Shown: positions 37,780 through 46,228 of the stretch, piece after piece
Layout: every line of letters begins with the position of its first letter
How positions within the stretch are numbered: the first letter of the stretch is position 1
Source of the DNA: a virus
Reading direction: 5' to 3' (one strand)
DNA: 64,000 nucleotides
Virus record (IMG/VR): IMGVR_UViG_3300028025_003409
Coordinates: 1-64,000 of that record
Translations under genes and position numbers: made by a program
Notes under the pieces: generated by a model
The model's database searches: none
Told to the model about the DNA's origin: nothing
Seen by the model: the letters and a program-made list of their open reading frames with translations, nothing else

Positions 37780-39147
37780 TTATACCTTGGAGTTGTGGAC
37801 TACCATGTTACCAGCGATAATAGTATCGACAGGGAATGCATTAAACTTGAATACATTTCTTGTTTCTTCGATATATTCTACGCTTGTTACAGGTGTTGCT
37901 GTCATGCCAAATTCTTCTGCTTCAAAGATAAAGTCACTTGTCAATACCTTTTCTGCCTCAAGGAACATATGAGTATTGTCTCTCTTAATAAGAACCTTTT
38001 CTCCTTCAGTAAATCTCTTGCCCTTGTCACCGTTAAAGAATAGTGTTTTTTCTTTAACAGATGGCTCGATAGCGATAATTTCTGAGTTAACTCTTGAGAC
38101 TTGTTCAAGAACTGCTGGGTAAATTGTTGATGCTGATGGATCAACTGATTCATCTAGCAATCCATCCCAACTGATAGACCAGATTTTTTCTCCAACAACA
38201 ATGTCTTTTGCTGCCTTAAACTCTATTGAATTATCTTCACCAATAACTTGAATCAGTGTGTCTTCATCAATACAATATCTCAGTGGTACGAATGAGTAAG
38301 GTCCTGGTGTAAATGAAAATGTTGGTGTGAATGAATATGTTGGTGTAAAAGAATATGGTGTAAAAGAATAAGGTGTAAATGAATATGTTGGTGTAAATGA
38401 ATACGGTACAAATGAATATGGCACGAATGAGTAAGGTACGAATGAATATACTGGTGTAAATGAATAGGGTACGAATGAATAAGGTGTAAATGAGAATGGT
38501 ACAAATGAAAACGGTGTAAATGAGAATGTTGTTACTGATGCAGATGGAGAAGAAACTGCAGAGTTACCATTAGCATTTGTTGCATAAACTGTATATGTTT
38601 GTGCTGTTCCGCCTTCTTGTGATACTGAAACAGATGTTCCTGCTTGTGTTGCACCCTTTCCATCTGAAGATGCCCAAGTATAAGAAGTAATTGCAGATCC
38701 ACCATTTGCTGGTGCAGTCCAAGATACAGAGTCTGTTGTTGATCCCGCTACGTTAGCACCAGCAGAAGGTGTTGGGGATGATACTGACGGAGCAGCAGGC
38801 GCTGCAGGAACTGTTGTTACAGTCACAGAAGCAGAGGCAGTAGATACAGGAGATATGCCTGCAGCATTTGTTGCCCGAACTGTAAATGTTGGTGTTGCTT
38901 CTGATGCAATGCCAGTCACAATAATTGGAGAGGATGCTCCAGTTGCTGTCTGTCCTGTGCTTGCTGTTACTGTATAAGATGTGGCAGCAGGCGATAGTGC
39001 TGGTAAGGCAAATGCTACAGAAACTGCACCATTATTAAAAGCCCGTCCTGTTCCTACGTTTGTTCCAGTAACACCTGTTGGTGCTAATGGCTCCAAAAAG
39101 TCATTTGACGCTTGAGACTTCTTACCTATCTTCTTACCTGCTGCCAT
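37780..39147 (-). CDS. Fibronectin-like surface protein with SFTP repeats and C-terminal Hint domain (copy 1)
   Basis: 455 residues. Order: two FnIII-like domains (about 20-205), a repeat array of about 17 (Y/F)SF(T/V)P units (208-288), then a Hint/intein-like domain (292-455). The Hint domain starts with C292 (CIDEDTLIQV), has AAKDIVVGEKIWSI, and ends with FPVDTIIAGNMVVHNS, that is His451-Asn452-Ser453, leaving only Lys-Val after it. The block B TxxH histidine is Glu. It may cleave or ligate itself on the virion surface. It follows a fibre gene; a second copy of this pair lies at 46.2-48.1 kb. Confidence 0.8.
   Translation of the reverse strand: MAAGKKIGKKSQASNDFLEPLAPTGVTGTNVGTGRAFNNGAVSVAFALPALSPAATSYTVTASTGQTATGASSPIIVTGIASEATPTFTVRATNAAGISPVSTASASVTVTTVPAAPAAPSVSSPTPSAGANVAGSTTDSVSWTAPANGGSAITSYTWASSDGKGATQAGTSVSVSQEGGTAQTYTVYATNANGNSAVSSPSASVTTFSFTPFSFVPFSFTPYSFVPYSFTPVYSFVPYSFVPYSFVPYSFTPTYSFTPYSFTPYSFTPTYSFTPTFSFTPGPYSFVPLRYCIDEDTLIQVIGEDNSIEFKAAKDIVVGEKIWSISWDGLLDESVDPSASTIYPAVLEQVSRVNSEIIAIEPSVKEKTLFFNGDKGKRFTEGEKVLIKRDNTHMFLEAEKVLTSDFIFEAEEFGMTATPVTSVEYIEETRNVFKFNAFPVDTIIAGNMVVHNSKV
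38284..38526 (-). repeat. (Y/F)SF(T/V)P repeat array, Hint protein copy 1
   Basis: About 17 units of 5-6 residues, encoded by 15-18-bp near repeats of the GGTGTAAATGAATA type. The array links the FnIII domains to the first Cys of the Hint domain with no other linker. The regular Tyr/Phe-Ser-Phe-Thr-Pro pattern suggests an extended or beta-solenoid stalk. Confidence 0.9.
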
Positions 39148-39179
39148 GTCTATCTCCTAATTTCTTATTGAATTTTGTA

Positions 39180-40691
39180 TTACGCTGTCAAGTCGCCGTA
39201 GACAACCCATGTATTTGCTGCTCTCTTAAAGAGAGTACAAGATGACCAGGTTGTACGAAGTTTCAAGCCAGGTGTTGCATTTACTGTGACTGTTCCTGAT
39301 ACTGGGGCGATTGTTACTTGTCCCGCTCCTGTTTGAAGAATGTCAATAGATGTTCCGATTGGGAAATCCAGTGTTGCATCTGTTGGGATTGTTAGTGTCA
39401 TTGCTGATGCTGAACCCATCTCAATTAAATCATCTCTTTCGGTTAGTGATGAAAGTGTGTATGATGCTGTCTTTTGTGAAATTGGTGTTAAAGAATCTAC
39501 CTTTAGTCCAAGGTTTGTTGTTACTGATGCTGCAAAGTTTGCGTCATCACCAAGTGCTGCAGCAAGTTCATCAAGGGTATTAAGTGCTGCTGGAGCACCA
39601 GTTAGAAGTGCGTTTACCTGTGATGTTGCATCTGCAATTGCTTCTGCCTTTGCTGTTGCGATTGCTGTAGACTGTGCTGTTGATACTGGCTTTGATGCAT
39701 CTGCTGTGTTATCAACATTTCCAAGACCAAGTGAAGTCTTTGTAACTGCTGCTACATCTGCTGTAGTTGCAAGTAGAGAAGTATCTGCAATTCCGTGAAC
39801 ATTTGTTGTTATTGCATTCTGTGTAGATATCTTTGTATCTGCTGCTAGTCCTGCTGCAGTGATTGCTGCTGTTTCTGCTGCATCTGCTGCATCATCTGCA
39901 TACGCTTTTGTTGCTAGAAGTGCTGTGTCAACAATTCCGTGAACATTTGTTGTATCATCATTATGTGTTGATACTAAACCACTTGCATATGACTGTGTTG
40001 CTAGAAGTGCTGTGTCTGCAATCCCATGTACATTTGTTGTGTCTGTGTTATGAGTATCTAGCATTGTTGTGGTAACTAGAAGACTTGTATCTTGAATTCC
40101 GTGAACACTTGTCGTGTCTGCACTATGTGTGTCTACTGCGTTATCAGAATATTGCTTAGTAGCAAGAAGTGATGTATCTGCAATGCCGTGAACGCCAGTA
40201 GTGTCACCTGTGTGACCATCTAAAACTGTCTGTGTTACCAAAAGGCTTGTATCTGCAATACCATGCACATCTGTTGTGTCTGAATTATGTGTTGAAATGT
40301 TTGCTGTGGTTGCAAGTAGTGAAGTATCTACAATCCCATGAACATTTGTTGTGTCTAGATTGTGTGTGTTAATTGCTGTTGTTGTAAAAGTGTTTGATTC
40401 GTCAACTGATGTATTAATTGACATTTCTATGGCTGTTCCAAAATTGGCGTCGTCGCCAATTGCTGCTGCCAATTCGTTTAAAGTATTAAGTAGTTCTGGA
40501 GCACCGTCTACAAGGGCAGCAATCTCAGATGCAGAAGCATAATATGTCAGAGAAGACCATGTGTTTACTCCGTCACCAATCTTAAACTTGTTTGTTCCGC
40601 TTTCAAAGCCAATTTCTCCTGCTGCTAGAATTGGGTTTGCAGTAGTCCACTGCTGTGCAGTTCCTCTGCGCTGTTGCATTCTTGTTGCCAT
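39180..40691 (-). CDS. Tail fibre with Mtd-type N-terminus and VHGI repeats
   Basis: 503 residues. The first 50 match the N-terminal anchoring domain of Mtd-like fibres (RRGTAQQWTTANPILAAGEIGF, partly quoted, then FKIGDGVNTW). Then come about eight 20-23-residue units of the type THNxDTTNVHGIxDTSLLAT, and two PELLNTLNELAAAIGDD-type units. The last ~100 residues, ending in GDLTA, are shared with the 210-residue protein at 47505-48137. AAGGAG precedes the ATG. It probably trimerises and carries receptor-binding parts. Confidence 0.75.
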   Translation of the reverse strand: MATRMQQRRGTAQQWTTANPILAAGEIGFESGTNKFKIGDGVNTWSSLTYYASASEIAALVDGAPELLNTLNELAAAIGDDANFGTAIEMSINTSVDESNTFTTTAINTHNLDTTNVHGIVDTSLLATTANISTHNSDTTDVHGIADTSLLVTQTVLDGHTGDTTGVHGIADTSLLATKQYSDNAVDTHSADTTSVHGIQDTSLLVTTTMLDTHNTDTTNVHGIADTALLATQSYASGLVSTHNDDTTNVHGIVDTALLATKAYADDAADAAETAAITAAGLAADTKISTQNAITTNVHGIADTSLLATTADVAAVTKTSLGLGNVDNTADASKPVSTAQSTAIATAKAEAIADATSQVNALLTGAPAALNTLDELAAALGDDANFAASVTTNLGLKVDSLTPISQKTASYTLSSLTERDDLIEMGSASAMTLTIPTDATLDFPIGTSIDILQTGAGQVTIAPVSGTVTVNATPGLKLRTTWSSCTLFKRAANTWVVYGDLTA

Positions 40692-40745
40692 ATTTTATTT
40701 CTCCTTATGGGTGCTGCCCATTTATCTTATTATAACATCAATTTT

Positions 40746-41195
40746 TTAATTGAAATTATCTACTACACTACCGCCATCAAATACAACTGTCCAAACTGAT
40801 GTGTCTGGGCCACCTGCATCTAAACCTACACCCAATGGGCTGTTGAATGATCCACCTTCATAGAACTGAGATACAATGAAACCAGTTCCATCAATTGCGG
40901 TATCGTGAATGTGCTGTGGTAAATTATTTGTATCATCAATAGTTGCTTGGGTATACCAAGATCCATTGTAATAGAAATTAACTCTATTTGTTACGGTGTC
41001 TAACCACTGTGTTCCGTTTGTTGGTGAAGAGGGAGCAATTGAGTCAACAGTCATTGATCTTGAATCAACATACTCCTTAGTTGCTGCATGTGAGTTTGTT
41101 GTAGGTGTTCCTACTGTCACTGCATCTCCGAATGTACCGCCGTTAGTTACGACTAAGCCATTCTTGACCTTGAAGTCTTTATTCTCTGTTGTCAT
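40746..41195 (-). CDS. Small fibre-like protein sharing its N-terminus with the next fibre
   Basis: 149 residues. Its start (DFKVKNGLVV) is nearly the same as that of the 787-residue fibre upstream (NFKVKNGLVV), and HAATKEYVDSR is a common phage fibre motif. The shared N-terminus may let both attach to the same site on the virion. A GGGAG ribosome site precedes the ATG. Confidence 0.65.
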   Translation of the reverse strand: MTTENKDFKVKNGLVVTNGGTFGDAVTVGTPTTNSHAATKEYVDSRSMTVDSIAPSSPTNGTQWLDTVTNRVNFYYNGSWYTQATIDDTNNLPQHIHDTAIDGTGFIVSQFYEGGSFNSPLGVGLDAGGPDTSVWTVVFDGGSVVDNFN

Positions 41196-41225
41196 TTATT
41201 GCTCCCTTTTCCACACAAATTTTTA

Positions 41226-43589
41226 TTACTTAAGAAGTGTTCCAGTTACCTTGATTGTTGAATCATTTACTGGATCTACTCTTACTTCTACATTTGCACC
41301 AGATACTCGTGCTGTAATGCTTCCTCTTGTACCATTTGTTCCAACGATTGCATATTCTGTGATTGCAATGTTGTCTGATGAGTCTAGAGTAAGAAGTATT
41401 TCAGAAACTTCATTATCTGTTGCGTTGTCAATCTTAACCATTAGTTTTGCTGAACGATAGTCAGCCTTTGGCCATGAATATGCAGTTACTACAACTGATC
41501 CAAGTGATGAAGAAGTTGCTGCAATCTGCTTAGCCTCAGAGTTTACATTTATTTCTGTAAATGCTGTTGTTCCAGCAAGAACATCATCAAGTGCTTCTTG
41601 GGCTGTGGCCTCTGCTGCTGACTGGGCAGTTGATGCTGAACCTGCTGCATCGTATGATGCTGCGGTTGCTGATACTGCTGCTGCATTAAAGTCTGAGATA
41701 TCTGCTGCATCAAGACCAGTTACAGAGATTGTTGCCCCTGTAATGTCAATGTTTGATCCTGCAGTTAGTGCATCTTGCTTTCCTGCTGCAATACCCTGAA
41801 GTGAGTTAAGTGCATCTGGGTCATTGTCAAGTGCTGCTGCCAACTCCTGAAGTGTATTCAAAAGTTCTGGTGCTGAACCAACAAGGTTTCCAACTGCAGT
41901 ATCTGTGTAATCCTCTGCTGCTGAAATTGCCTCTGACTTTGCGGTTGCAATAGCAGAGTTACGATCTGTAACCTCTGTTGAGATTGCAGTTGAAAGTGCT
42001 CCTGCTGCAGTTGCTTCTGCTGCTGCTTGTGCAGCATTTGCCTTTGAAGTAGCATCTGCTGAGGCAGTTGCTTCTGCACCTGACTTAGCGTTATTAGCCT
42101 TAGTTGTGGCATCTGACGCTGCTGCTGCGACTGCATCTGAGTATGCTGTGTTTGCTGAACCTGCTGCATCGTAGTTGATTGCAAGGCCGTCTGCGTAGTC
42201 TTCTGCTGCTTCTTGTGCTGCTGCTGCTGCACCATACATATCGTATGCTGCTGATGTTGCATCAAGTGCTCTTTGGTTTGTGAAGTAAAGGTTTGAACCT
42301 TCTTCAATATCATCTGTATCAAGAAGGTTTATCTGATCCCCAATTGTTCCACCCACAGCATCAATTGCTCGCTGGTTAGTGAAGTATAGGTTTGTTCCTT
42401 CTTCAATGTCTGTTGTGCTTATGTCATTTACCGCAGATGTAATTGCAGAGTTTCTATCTGCTACTTCTTGAGTAATTGCTGCTCCGATTGCAGTGTTACG
42501 GTTTGTAACTTCTGTATCGATAGCAGTTGAAATTGCAGAGTTTCTATCTGCTACTTCTTGTGTAATCTTTCCATCTGTAGCAAGGTTTGATGCTGCTTCT
42601 GCTGCATTCGCCTTAGATGTCGCATCAAGGGCTGCGGTTGCTTCTGCTGCTGCTCGTGCAGCATTTGCCTTTGAAGTTGCATCTGCTGAGGCTGTTGCTT
42701 CGGCTGCAGTCTGTGCTGCTGAAGCGTATCCCTGTGCTGCTGTGTCAAGATCAGAAATTTCTGAGTCAACATATGATGTAGCAGCCTTTGTTCCAACAAG
42801 AGTTGTAAGGTTTGTAATTGTATCTGGTGCATCACCAAGTGCTTGTGCCAACTCATCAAGAGTATTTAGAAGTTCTGGTGCTCCATTAACAAGTGCTGAC
42901 ACTGCAGAGTCTGTATATCCTTCTGCTGCAGAGATTGCTTCTGCCTTTGCTGTAGAGATATCTCCAGTTACTGTTGTATAAAGTGTTGAGTTTGCATTTG
43001 ATGCAGTCAACTCTGCTGCTGCTTGGGCTGCATTTGCCTTTGAAGTAGCATCTGCTGAAGCGGTTGCTTCTGCTGCAGATTGTGCAGCATTTGCCTTTGA
43101 AGTAGCGTCTGCTGCTGCTGTAGTTATAGCATCTGCTTCTGCTTGATCAGCATAAGCCTTAAGTGAAAGATCGAGTAATGATACTTCATCGTCTGTGTAT
43201 GAGTTTGCTGAAGCCTCTGCTGCATCTGCTTTAGATGTTGCATCTGTTGCTGCTGCAGAAATTGCCTGAGACTTTGCTGTTGCAATGTCTGATGTTACTG
43301 TGGTGTACAAAGATGTATCTGCTGCTGTAGCAAAATCTTGTGCTGCAGTCTGTGCTGCTGCTGCTGCGCCTGATTCATCAAATACGCCTGACTTAATATT
43401 TAGTTCGCCAGCAATAACTTCCATCTGTGTTGCTTCAACAGATGTTACAAGTGTTTCTCCACCAATCAAATTAATAATATATTGATCTGATGTATCCTCT
43501 GTAAGTATTTGCTTTCCTGCTACTGTAGCGATTGATCCTTCAACTACCAGGCCATTTTTGACCTTAAAGTTTTTATTTACTGTTGCCAT
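41226..43589 (-). CDS. Ala-rich coiled-coil tail fibre
   Basis: 787 residues. After the FKVKNGLVV start, most of the chain is repeats rich in Ala, Ser, Thr and Asp (DATSKANAAQAAAEATA type) that predict long coiled coils. It carries PELLNTL-type units, and two NLYFTNQRAIDA units. A C-terminal beta domain of about 100 residues resembles the 148-residue protein encoded just upstream. AAGGAG lies before the ATG. It is a likely trimeric fibre shaft with a C-terminal tip. Confidence 0.7.
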   Translation of the reverse strand: MATVNKNFKVKNGLVVEGSIATVAGKQILTEDTSDQYIINLIGGETLVTSVEATQMEVIAGELNIKSGVFDESGAAAAAQTAAQDFATAADTSLYTTVTSDIATAKSQAISAAATDATSKADAAEASANSYTDDEVSLLDLSLKAYADQAEADAITTAAADATSKANAAQSAAEATASADATSKANAAQAAAELTASNANSTLYTTVTGDISTAKAEAISAAEGYTDSAVSALVNGAPELLNTLDELAQALGDAPDTITNLTTLVGTKAATSYVDSEISDLDTAAQGYASAAQTAAEATASADATSKANAARAAAEATAALDATSKANAAEAASNLATDGKITQEVADRNSAISTAIDTEVTNRNTAIGAAITQEVADRNSAITSAVNDISTTDIEEGTNLYFTNQRAIDAVGGTIGDQINLLDTDDIEEGSNLYFTNQRALDATSAAYDMYGAAAAAQEAAEDYADGLAINYDAAGSANTAYSDAVAAAASDATTKANNAKSGAEATASADATSKANAAQAAAEATAAGALSTAISTEVTDRNSAIATAKSEAISAAEDYTDTAVGNLVGSAPELLNTLQELAAALDNDPDALNSLQGIAAGKQDALTAGSNIDITGATISVTGLDAADISDFNAAAVSATAASYDAAGSASTAQSAAEATAQEALDDVLAGTTAFTEINVNSEAKQIAATSSSLGSVVVTAYSWPKADYRSAKLMVKIDNATDNEVSEILLTLDSSDNIAITEYAIVGTNGTRGSITARVSGANVEVRVDPVNDSTIKVTGTLLK

Positions 43590-43602
43590 TTTTTATATCT
43601 CC

Positions 43603-44049
43603 TTAAGCCTTTAGTCCAATTCGTGCAAAACGAACTGTTATAGGTGTTAAACCGCCTACTGGAGTGACTGATAAAGCCACGGTATTTCCAGAGCGGGAGA
43701 CATTAATGGTGCCAATATTCCCATCAGTGTCGACTGTTCCGTATTCGGTTACATTTATGTTTGTACCGTCAACAAGAACAGTTAATTCTGTTGCATAAAA
43801 TTTATTATCGCCTTGCGATGTCTTTGATATTGAAACAATATACTTGACCATACGAAAAACCGTTGCATCGAAGTTGTCAACGACTGTAGTCATCTCAATT
43901 CCGTTTACTGTTGTTTCGTTATTACCTGCTGTACCCAAATCTGTTGCTTGGGATGACAGAGTGTCGATGAGATCTACGTAATCTTCTTGGGTAGGACGAT
44001 CACCAGTTTGAAACTTTAACTTAACATTCGGAATTGTGAGTTTGGCCAT
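43603..44049 (-). CDS. Small virion protein related to the fibre tip
   Basis: 148 residues. The C-terminal ~95 residues (INVTEYGTVDTDGNIGTINV) align by eye with the C-terminus of the 787-residue fibre (IAITEYAIVGTNGTRGSITA), followed in both by SGNTVALSVTPV / GANVEVRVDPV. The ATG lies 6 bases after TATAAT (leaderless type). It could pair with or replace the fibre tip domain. Confidence 0.65.
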   Translation of the reverse strand: MAKLTIPNVKLKFQTGDRPTQEDYVDLIDTLSSQATDLGTAGNNETTVNGIEMTTVVDNFDATVFRMVKYIVSISKTSQGDNKFYATELTVLVDGTNINVTEYGTVDTDGNIGTINVSRSGNTVALSVTPVGGLTPITVRFARIGLKA

Positions 44050-44082
44050 GCTGTAATTATAACATGCTTTTTAATAGGATAA

Positions 44083-44307
44083 TTAGAGAATATAGTTGCT
44101 GTAGCCAATAACCTGAAGTGGAATTGCGGGGGTATTTCCTAAACCAATAGCCTGAATCTGAATGGCTGTAAACTTAACCCTAAAAGGAAGTATTTCAGTT
44201 ATTAAAGTATTTATTGCTATATCTTCTATCTTAACCAATGAGTATTCTATTGGAAAGATTCGCTCTGTTTTATTGTTTAGTTCATCAAGAATTAATGCTG
44301 TGGCCAT
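44083..44307 (-). CDS. Hypothetical small virion-block protein
   Basis: 74 residues, hydrophobic and beta-like (FRVKFTAIQIQAIGLGNTPAI). It begins one base into the stop of the upstream gene (TAATG coupling). No family recognised. Confidence 0.5.
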   Translation of the reverse strand: MATALILDELNNKTERIFPIEYSLVKIEDIAINTLITEILPFRVKFTAIQIQAIGLGNTPAIPLQVIGYSNYIL

Positions 44308-44717
44308 TAATCTGTTACATCTTCAAGAATCTTCATGCTACCCTGGCAAACTGTCCATACTCTTGTTGGATCACTAACCTGGATATCAAAGATGTCTCCT
44401 GTCTGTAAAACATTAGATTCTTCTGCTGTAAGCCAAACCGTAAACTCTCCGACTAGGTCATCTTCATCTGCAACTGGATGCAGAGCCATAATTGTTGTAG
44501 CGTCATCTGTAATAACTCCAGGCTTTGATGTGGGTCTTTTAATTTTCATAGCAATGTCCCACTCAGATCCTTCGCCTTTTAGAACTAAAGGCTGCTTTGC
44601 ATCATCTGTTACATAAACTTTAAATCCAGACGTGTCTCCACGAACAACAGTCCAAATAACTGTAGGAGGTTTATTTCCTATGTCGTATGATGTTTGAGAT
44701 CCTCTTAAAGTTGCCAT
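44307..44717 (-). CDS. RGDT-type beta-sandwich virion protein (paralogue 1)
   Basis: 136 residues. A VIWTVVRGDTSGFKVYVTDD stretch followed by strand-rich sequence resembles N-terminal domains of baseplate upper proteins. Two other genes (49262-49621 and 50436-50816) carry the same core with KGDT or RGDT. The ATG is 6 bases after TGATATAAT (leaderless type). Confidence 0.6.
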   Translation of the reverse strand: MATLRGSQTSYDIGNKPPTVIWTVVRGDTSGFKVYVTDDAKQPLVLKGEGSEWDIAMKIKRPTSKPGVITDDATTIMALHPVADEDDLVGEFTVWLTAEESNVLQTGDIFDIQVSDPTRVWTVCQGSMKILEDVTD

Positions 44718-44735
44718 TGTTTTATTATATCACTA

Positions 44736-45257
44736 TTAAGACAAACCGTCTTTAAGTGCTCCCCATGTTCCGTTTCCTTTTGCCTCTACAATAATTACTC
44801 CTGTGTTTGATGCATGTGCAACAACTCCAACTGCCCCTGAGCCACCTGTAGGTCTAACATTTGTTAACCCACCAGATGTTCCAACATACAGCACATCACC
44901 ATTTTCAAATCCAGATGTATTTATATTTTCCATAACCCCTGCAACTACTGCAATCCCATCAGATCCGTTTGCTACTGGAGTTTTTAATAATCCCAATATT
45001 GGAGATTCGGTCAAAGGCAGTGCCTTTGCAATTGTAGTTTTTGTTGTATGACCAGTCGCATATACTGGTGTTCCTGCAGGTAAATTTTCTCCGCTATTAT
45101 TTAAAATTCCAAGTTGAAATTGAGATAATCCAAGTGGTGGCAAGATAACCATTAATCTATCTACAAGTGATTCAATATCCTCGTGTACATTTACTGGGTC
45201 ATTTGCAAGCGGGTATGGTAATTTAAATAACGCATCATTAGTATTTCCAGTAGCCAT
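44736..45257 (-). CDS. Virion-block protein, beta-rich C-terminus
   Basis: 173 residues. The N-terminus has LFKLPYPLANDPVNVHEDIESLVDRL, a start seen on phage fibre-type proteins. The C-terminal ~110 residues are Gly/Val/Thr-rich and beta-like with a GDVLYVGTSGGLT stretch. A TGGTATAAT box lies 9 bases before the ATG, opposite the lysozyme promoter on the other strand. Confidence 0.55.
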   Translation of the reverse strand: MATGNTNDALFKLPYPLANDPVNVHEDIESLVDRLMVILPPLGLSQFQLGILNNSGENLPAGTPVYATGHTTKTTIAKALPLTESPILGLLKTPVANGSDGIAVVAGVMENINTSGFENGDVLYVGTSGGLTNVRPTGGSGAVGVVAHASNTGVIIVEAKGNGTWGALKDGLS

Positions 45258-45285
45258 AGTATATTTATTATACCACCTTCTAAAG

Positions 45286-45329
45286 TTGACTTTTGGTAAA
45301 ATTTTGTGTTATACTAGGTGTAGACACCT
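45286..45329 (+). promoter_or_regulatory. Plus-strand promoter with leader palindrome for the lysozyme-like gene
   Basis: TTGACT (45286-45291) and TATACT (45310-45315) are 18 bases apart. The palindrome AGGTGTAGACACCT follows at the expected start of the RNA. This is the only clear plus-strand promoter within the minus-strand virion block. Confidence 0.7.
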
Positions 45330-45362
45330 ACCAGGGTGTTATTGTTTTCTAAGGAGGAAACT

Positions 45363-45926
45363 ATGATTAAATTTATCGAAAGAAACAAAGAGATCATTAG
45401 CACACTCAGTATTGTATTGTTAGTAGCGATATCTTCTAATGCTGCTAATGCTGCTCCAGAACTAAATACGAAAAATAATCTTAGCCTTGAACAGGCTCAG
45501 ACATCGGAAACCGCCTCGAAAGAGGTTTTTTTGGTTTCTAAGACAAAAAAACTAGAGAGTTTTGAGAATAAGGTTTCTCTAACTGATTTAGAACTAAAAG
45601 AACTACTTTCGCTAGTAGGCTTCAAGGGCAAAGACCTTGTTGTTGCTTGGGCAGTGGCTAAGAAAGAGTCCAATGGGCGACCATTGGCTTTTAATGGCAA
45701 TCACAAGACTGGTGACTCATCTTATGGTATGTTCCAAATCAATATGATTGATACCCTTGGTCCTGATCGTAGAACCAAGTTTGATCTTGACTCTAACGCT
45801 GAACTATTCAATCCCGTCAAAAACGCAGAGATTGCATACTACATGACTAACGGTGGAGAAGATTGGTCCTCATGGAAAGGCATTACTCCAAGAACCAAAT
45901 CCTGGATGGCTAAATTTCCTAAGTAG
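45363..45926 (+). CDS. Secreted lysozyme-like / lytic transglycosylase protein
   Basis: 187 residues from the ATG at 45363, which has a perfect AAGGAGG site 6 bases upstream; an earlier start at 45336 has none. A signal peptide is visible (basic start, STLSIVLLVAISSNAANA). The C-terminal domain has the lysozyme-fold pattern: a KKESNGRPL block with the likely catalytic Glu, then SYGMFQINM. It probably cuts host peptidoglycan after export. It stands alone on the plus strand with its own promoter and terminator. Confidence 0.75.
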   Translation: MIKFIERNKEIISTLSIVLLVAISSNAANAAPELNTKNNLSLEQAQTSETASKEVFLVSKTKKLESFENKVSLTDLELKELLSLVGFKGKDLVVAWAVAKKESNGRPLAFNGNHKTGDSSYGMFQINMIDTLGPDRRTKFDLDSNAELFNPVKNAEIAYYMTNGGEDWSSWKGITPRTKSWMAKFPK

Positions 45927-45941
45927 TTTATTAAAAGATAG

Positions 45942-45968
45942 GGGGCCTTTATTGGCCCCTTATTTTTT
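45942..45968 (+). terminator. Rho-independent terminator after the lysozyme-like gene
   Basis: GGGGCC pairs with GGCCCC around TTTATT, followed by TTATTTTTTTA. It lies between two convergent genes and may serve the plus strand chiefly; its T run overlaps the stop of the facing gene. Confidence 0.88.
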
Positions 45969-46210
45969 TACCATTTTTTAATTGGACATTCTGCATACTT
46001 TAAGTGTGTCTTTAGTTTCATGAAGCAGCCACACTGTTTACATGTTGCTGTTAATTTTATTAATTCTGGACAAGATTTGCAAATATCTAGTCTTTCAAAA
46101 GCAATGTCTTCAGATACTCTGTTTCCAGGCTTTATGATGTCCCAAGGCTTAACTTCTCCCATATTTTTTCTAAATCTGTCCCATATTTTTTCATCTGAGT
46201 TTTCTTCCAT
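45968..46210 (-). CDS. Cysteine-rich zinc-binding protein
   Basis: 80 residues with C-x2-C, C-x2-C-x-C and a final C (CKSCPELIKLTATCKQCGC then AECPI). Small proteins with this cysteine spacing are common in large tailed phages, with unknown function. The ATG is 6 bases after TGATAAAAT, so it is probably leaderless. Confidence 0.7.
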   Translation of the reverse strand: MEENSDEKIWDRFRKNMGEVKPWDIIKPGNRVSEDIAFERLDICKSCPELIKLTATCKQCGCFMKLKTHLKYAECPIKKW

Positions 46211-46228
46211 ACTACAATTTTATCACAA

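Noticed and set aside
38280-38504. His/Leu-rich frames over the SFTP repeat arrays
   Set aside because: They are shifted readings of the repeat DNA and end with it; the same happens at 46426-47286.
41858-42322. Gln-rich frame within the Ala-rich fibre gene
   Set aside because: It is a shifted reading of GCT/GCA repeats (CAG/CAA codons), a by-product of the true fibre frame.
45336-45362. Upstream start of the lysozyme-like gene
   Set aside because: It would include the perfect AAGGAGG ribosome site inside the coding region and spoil the signal peptide.
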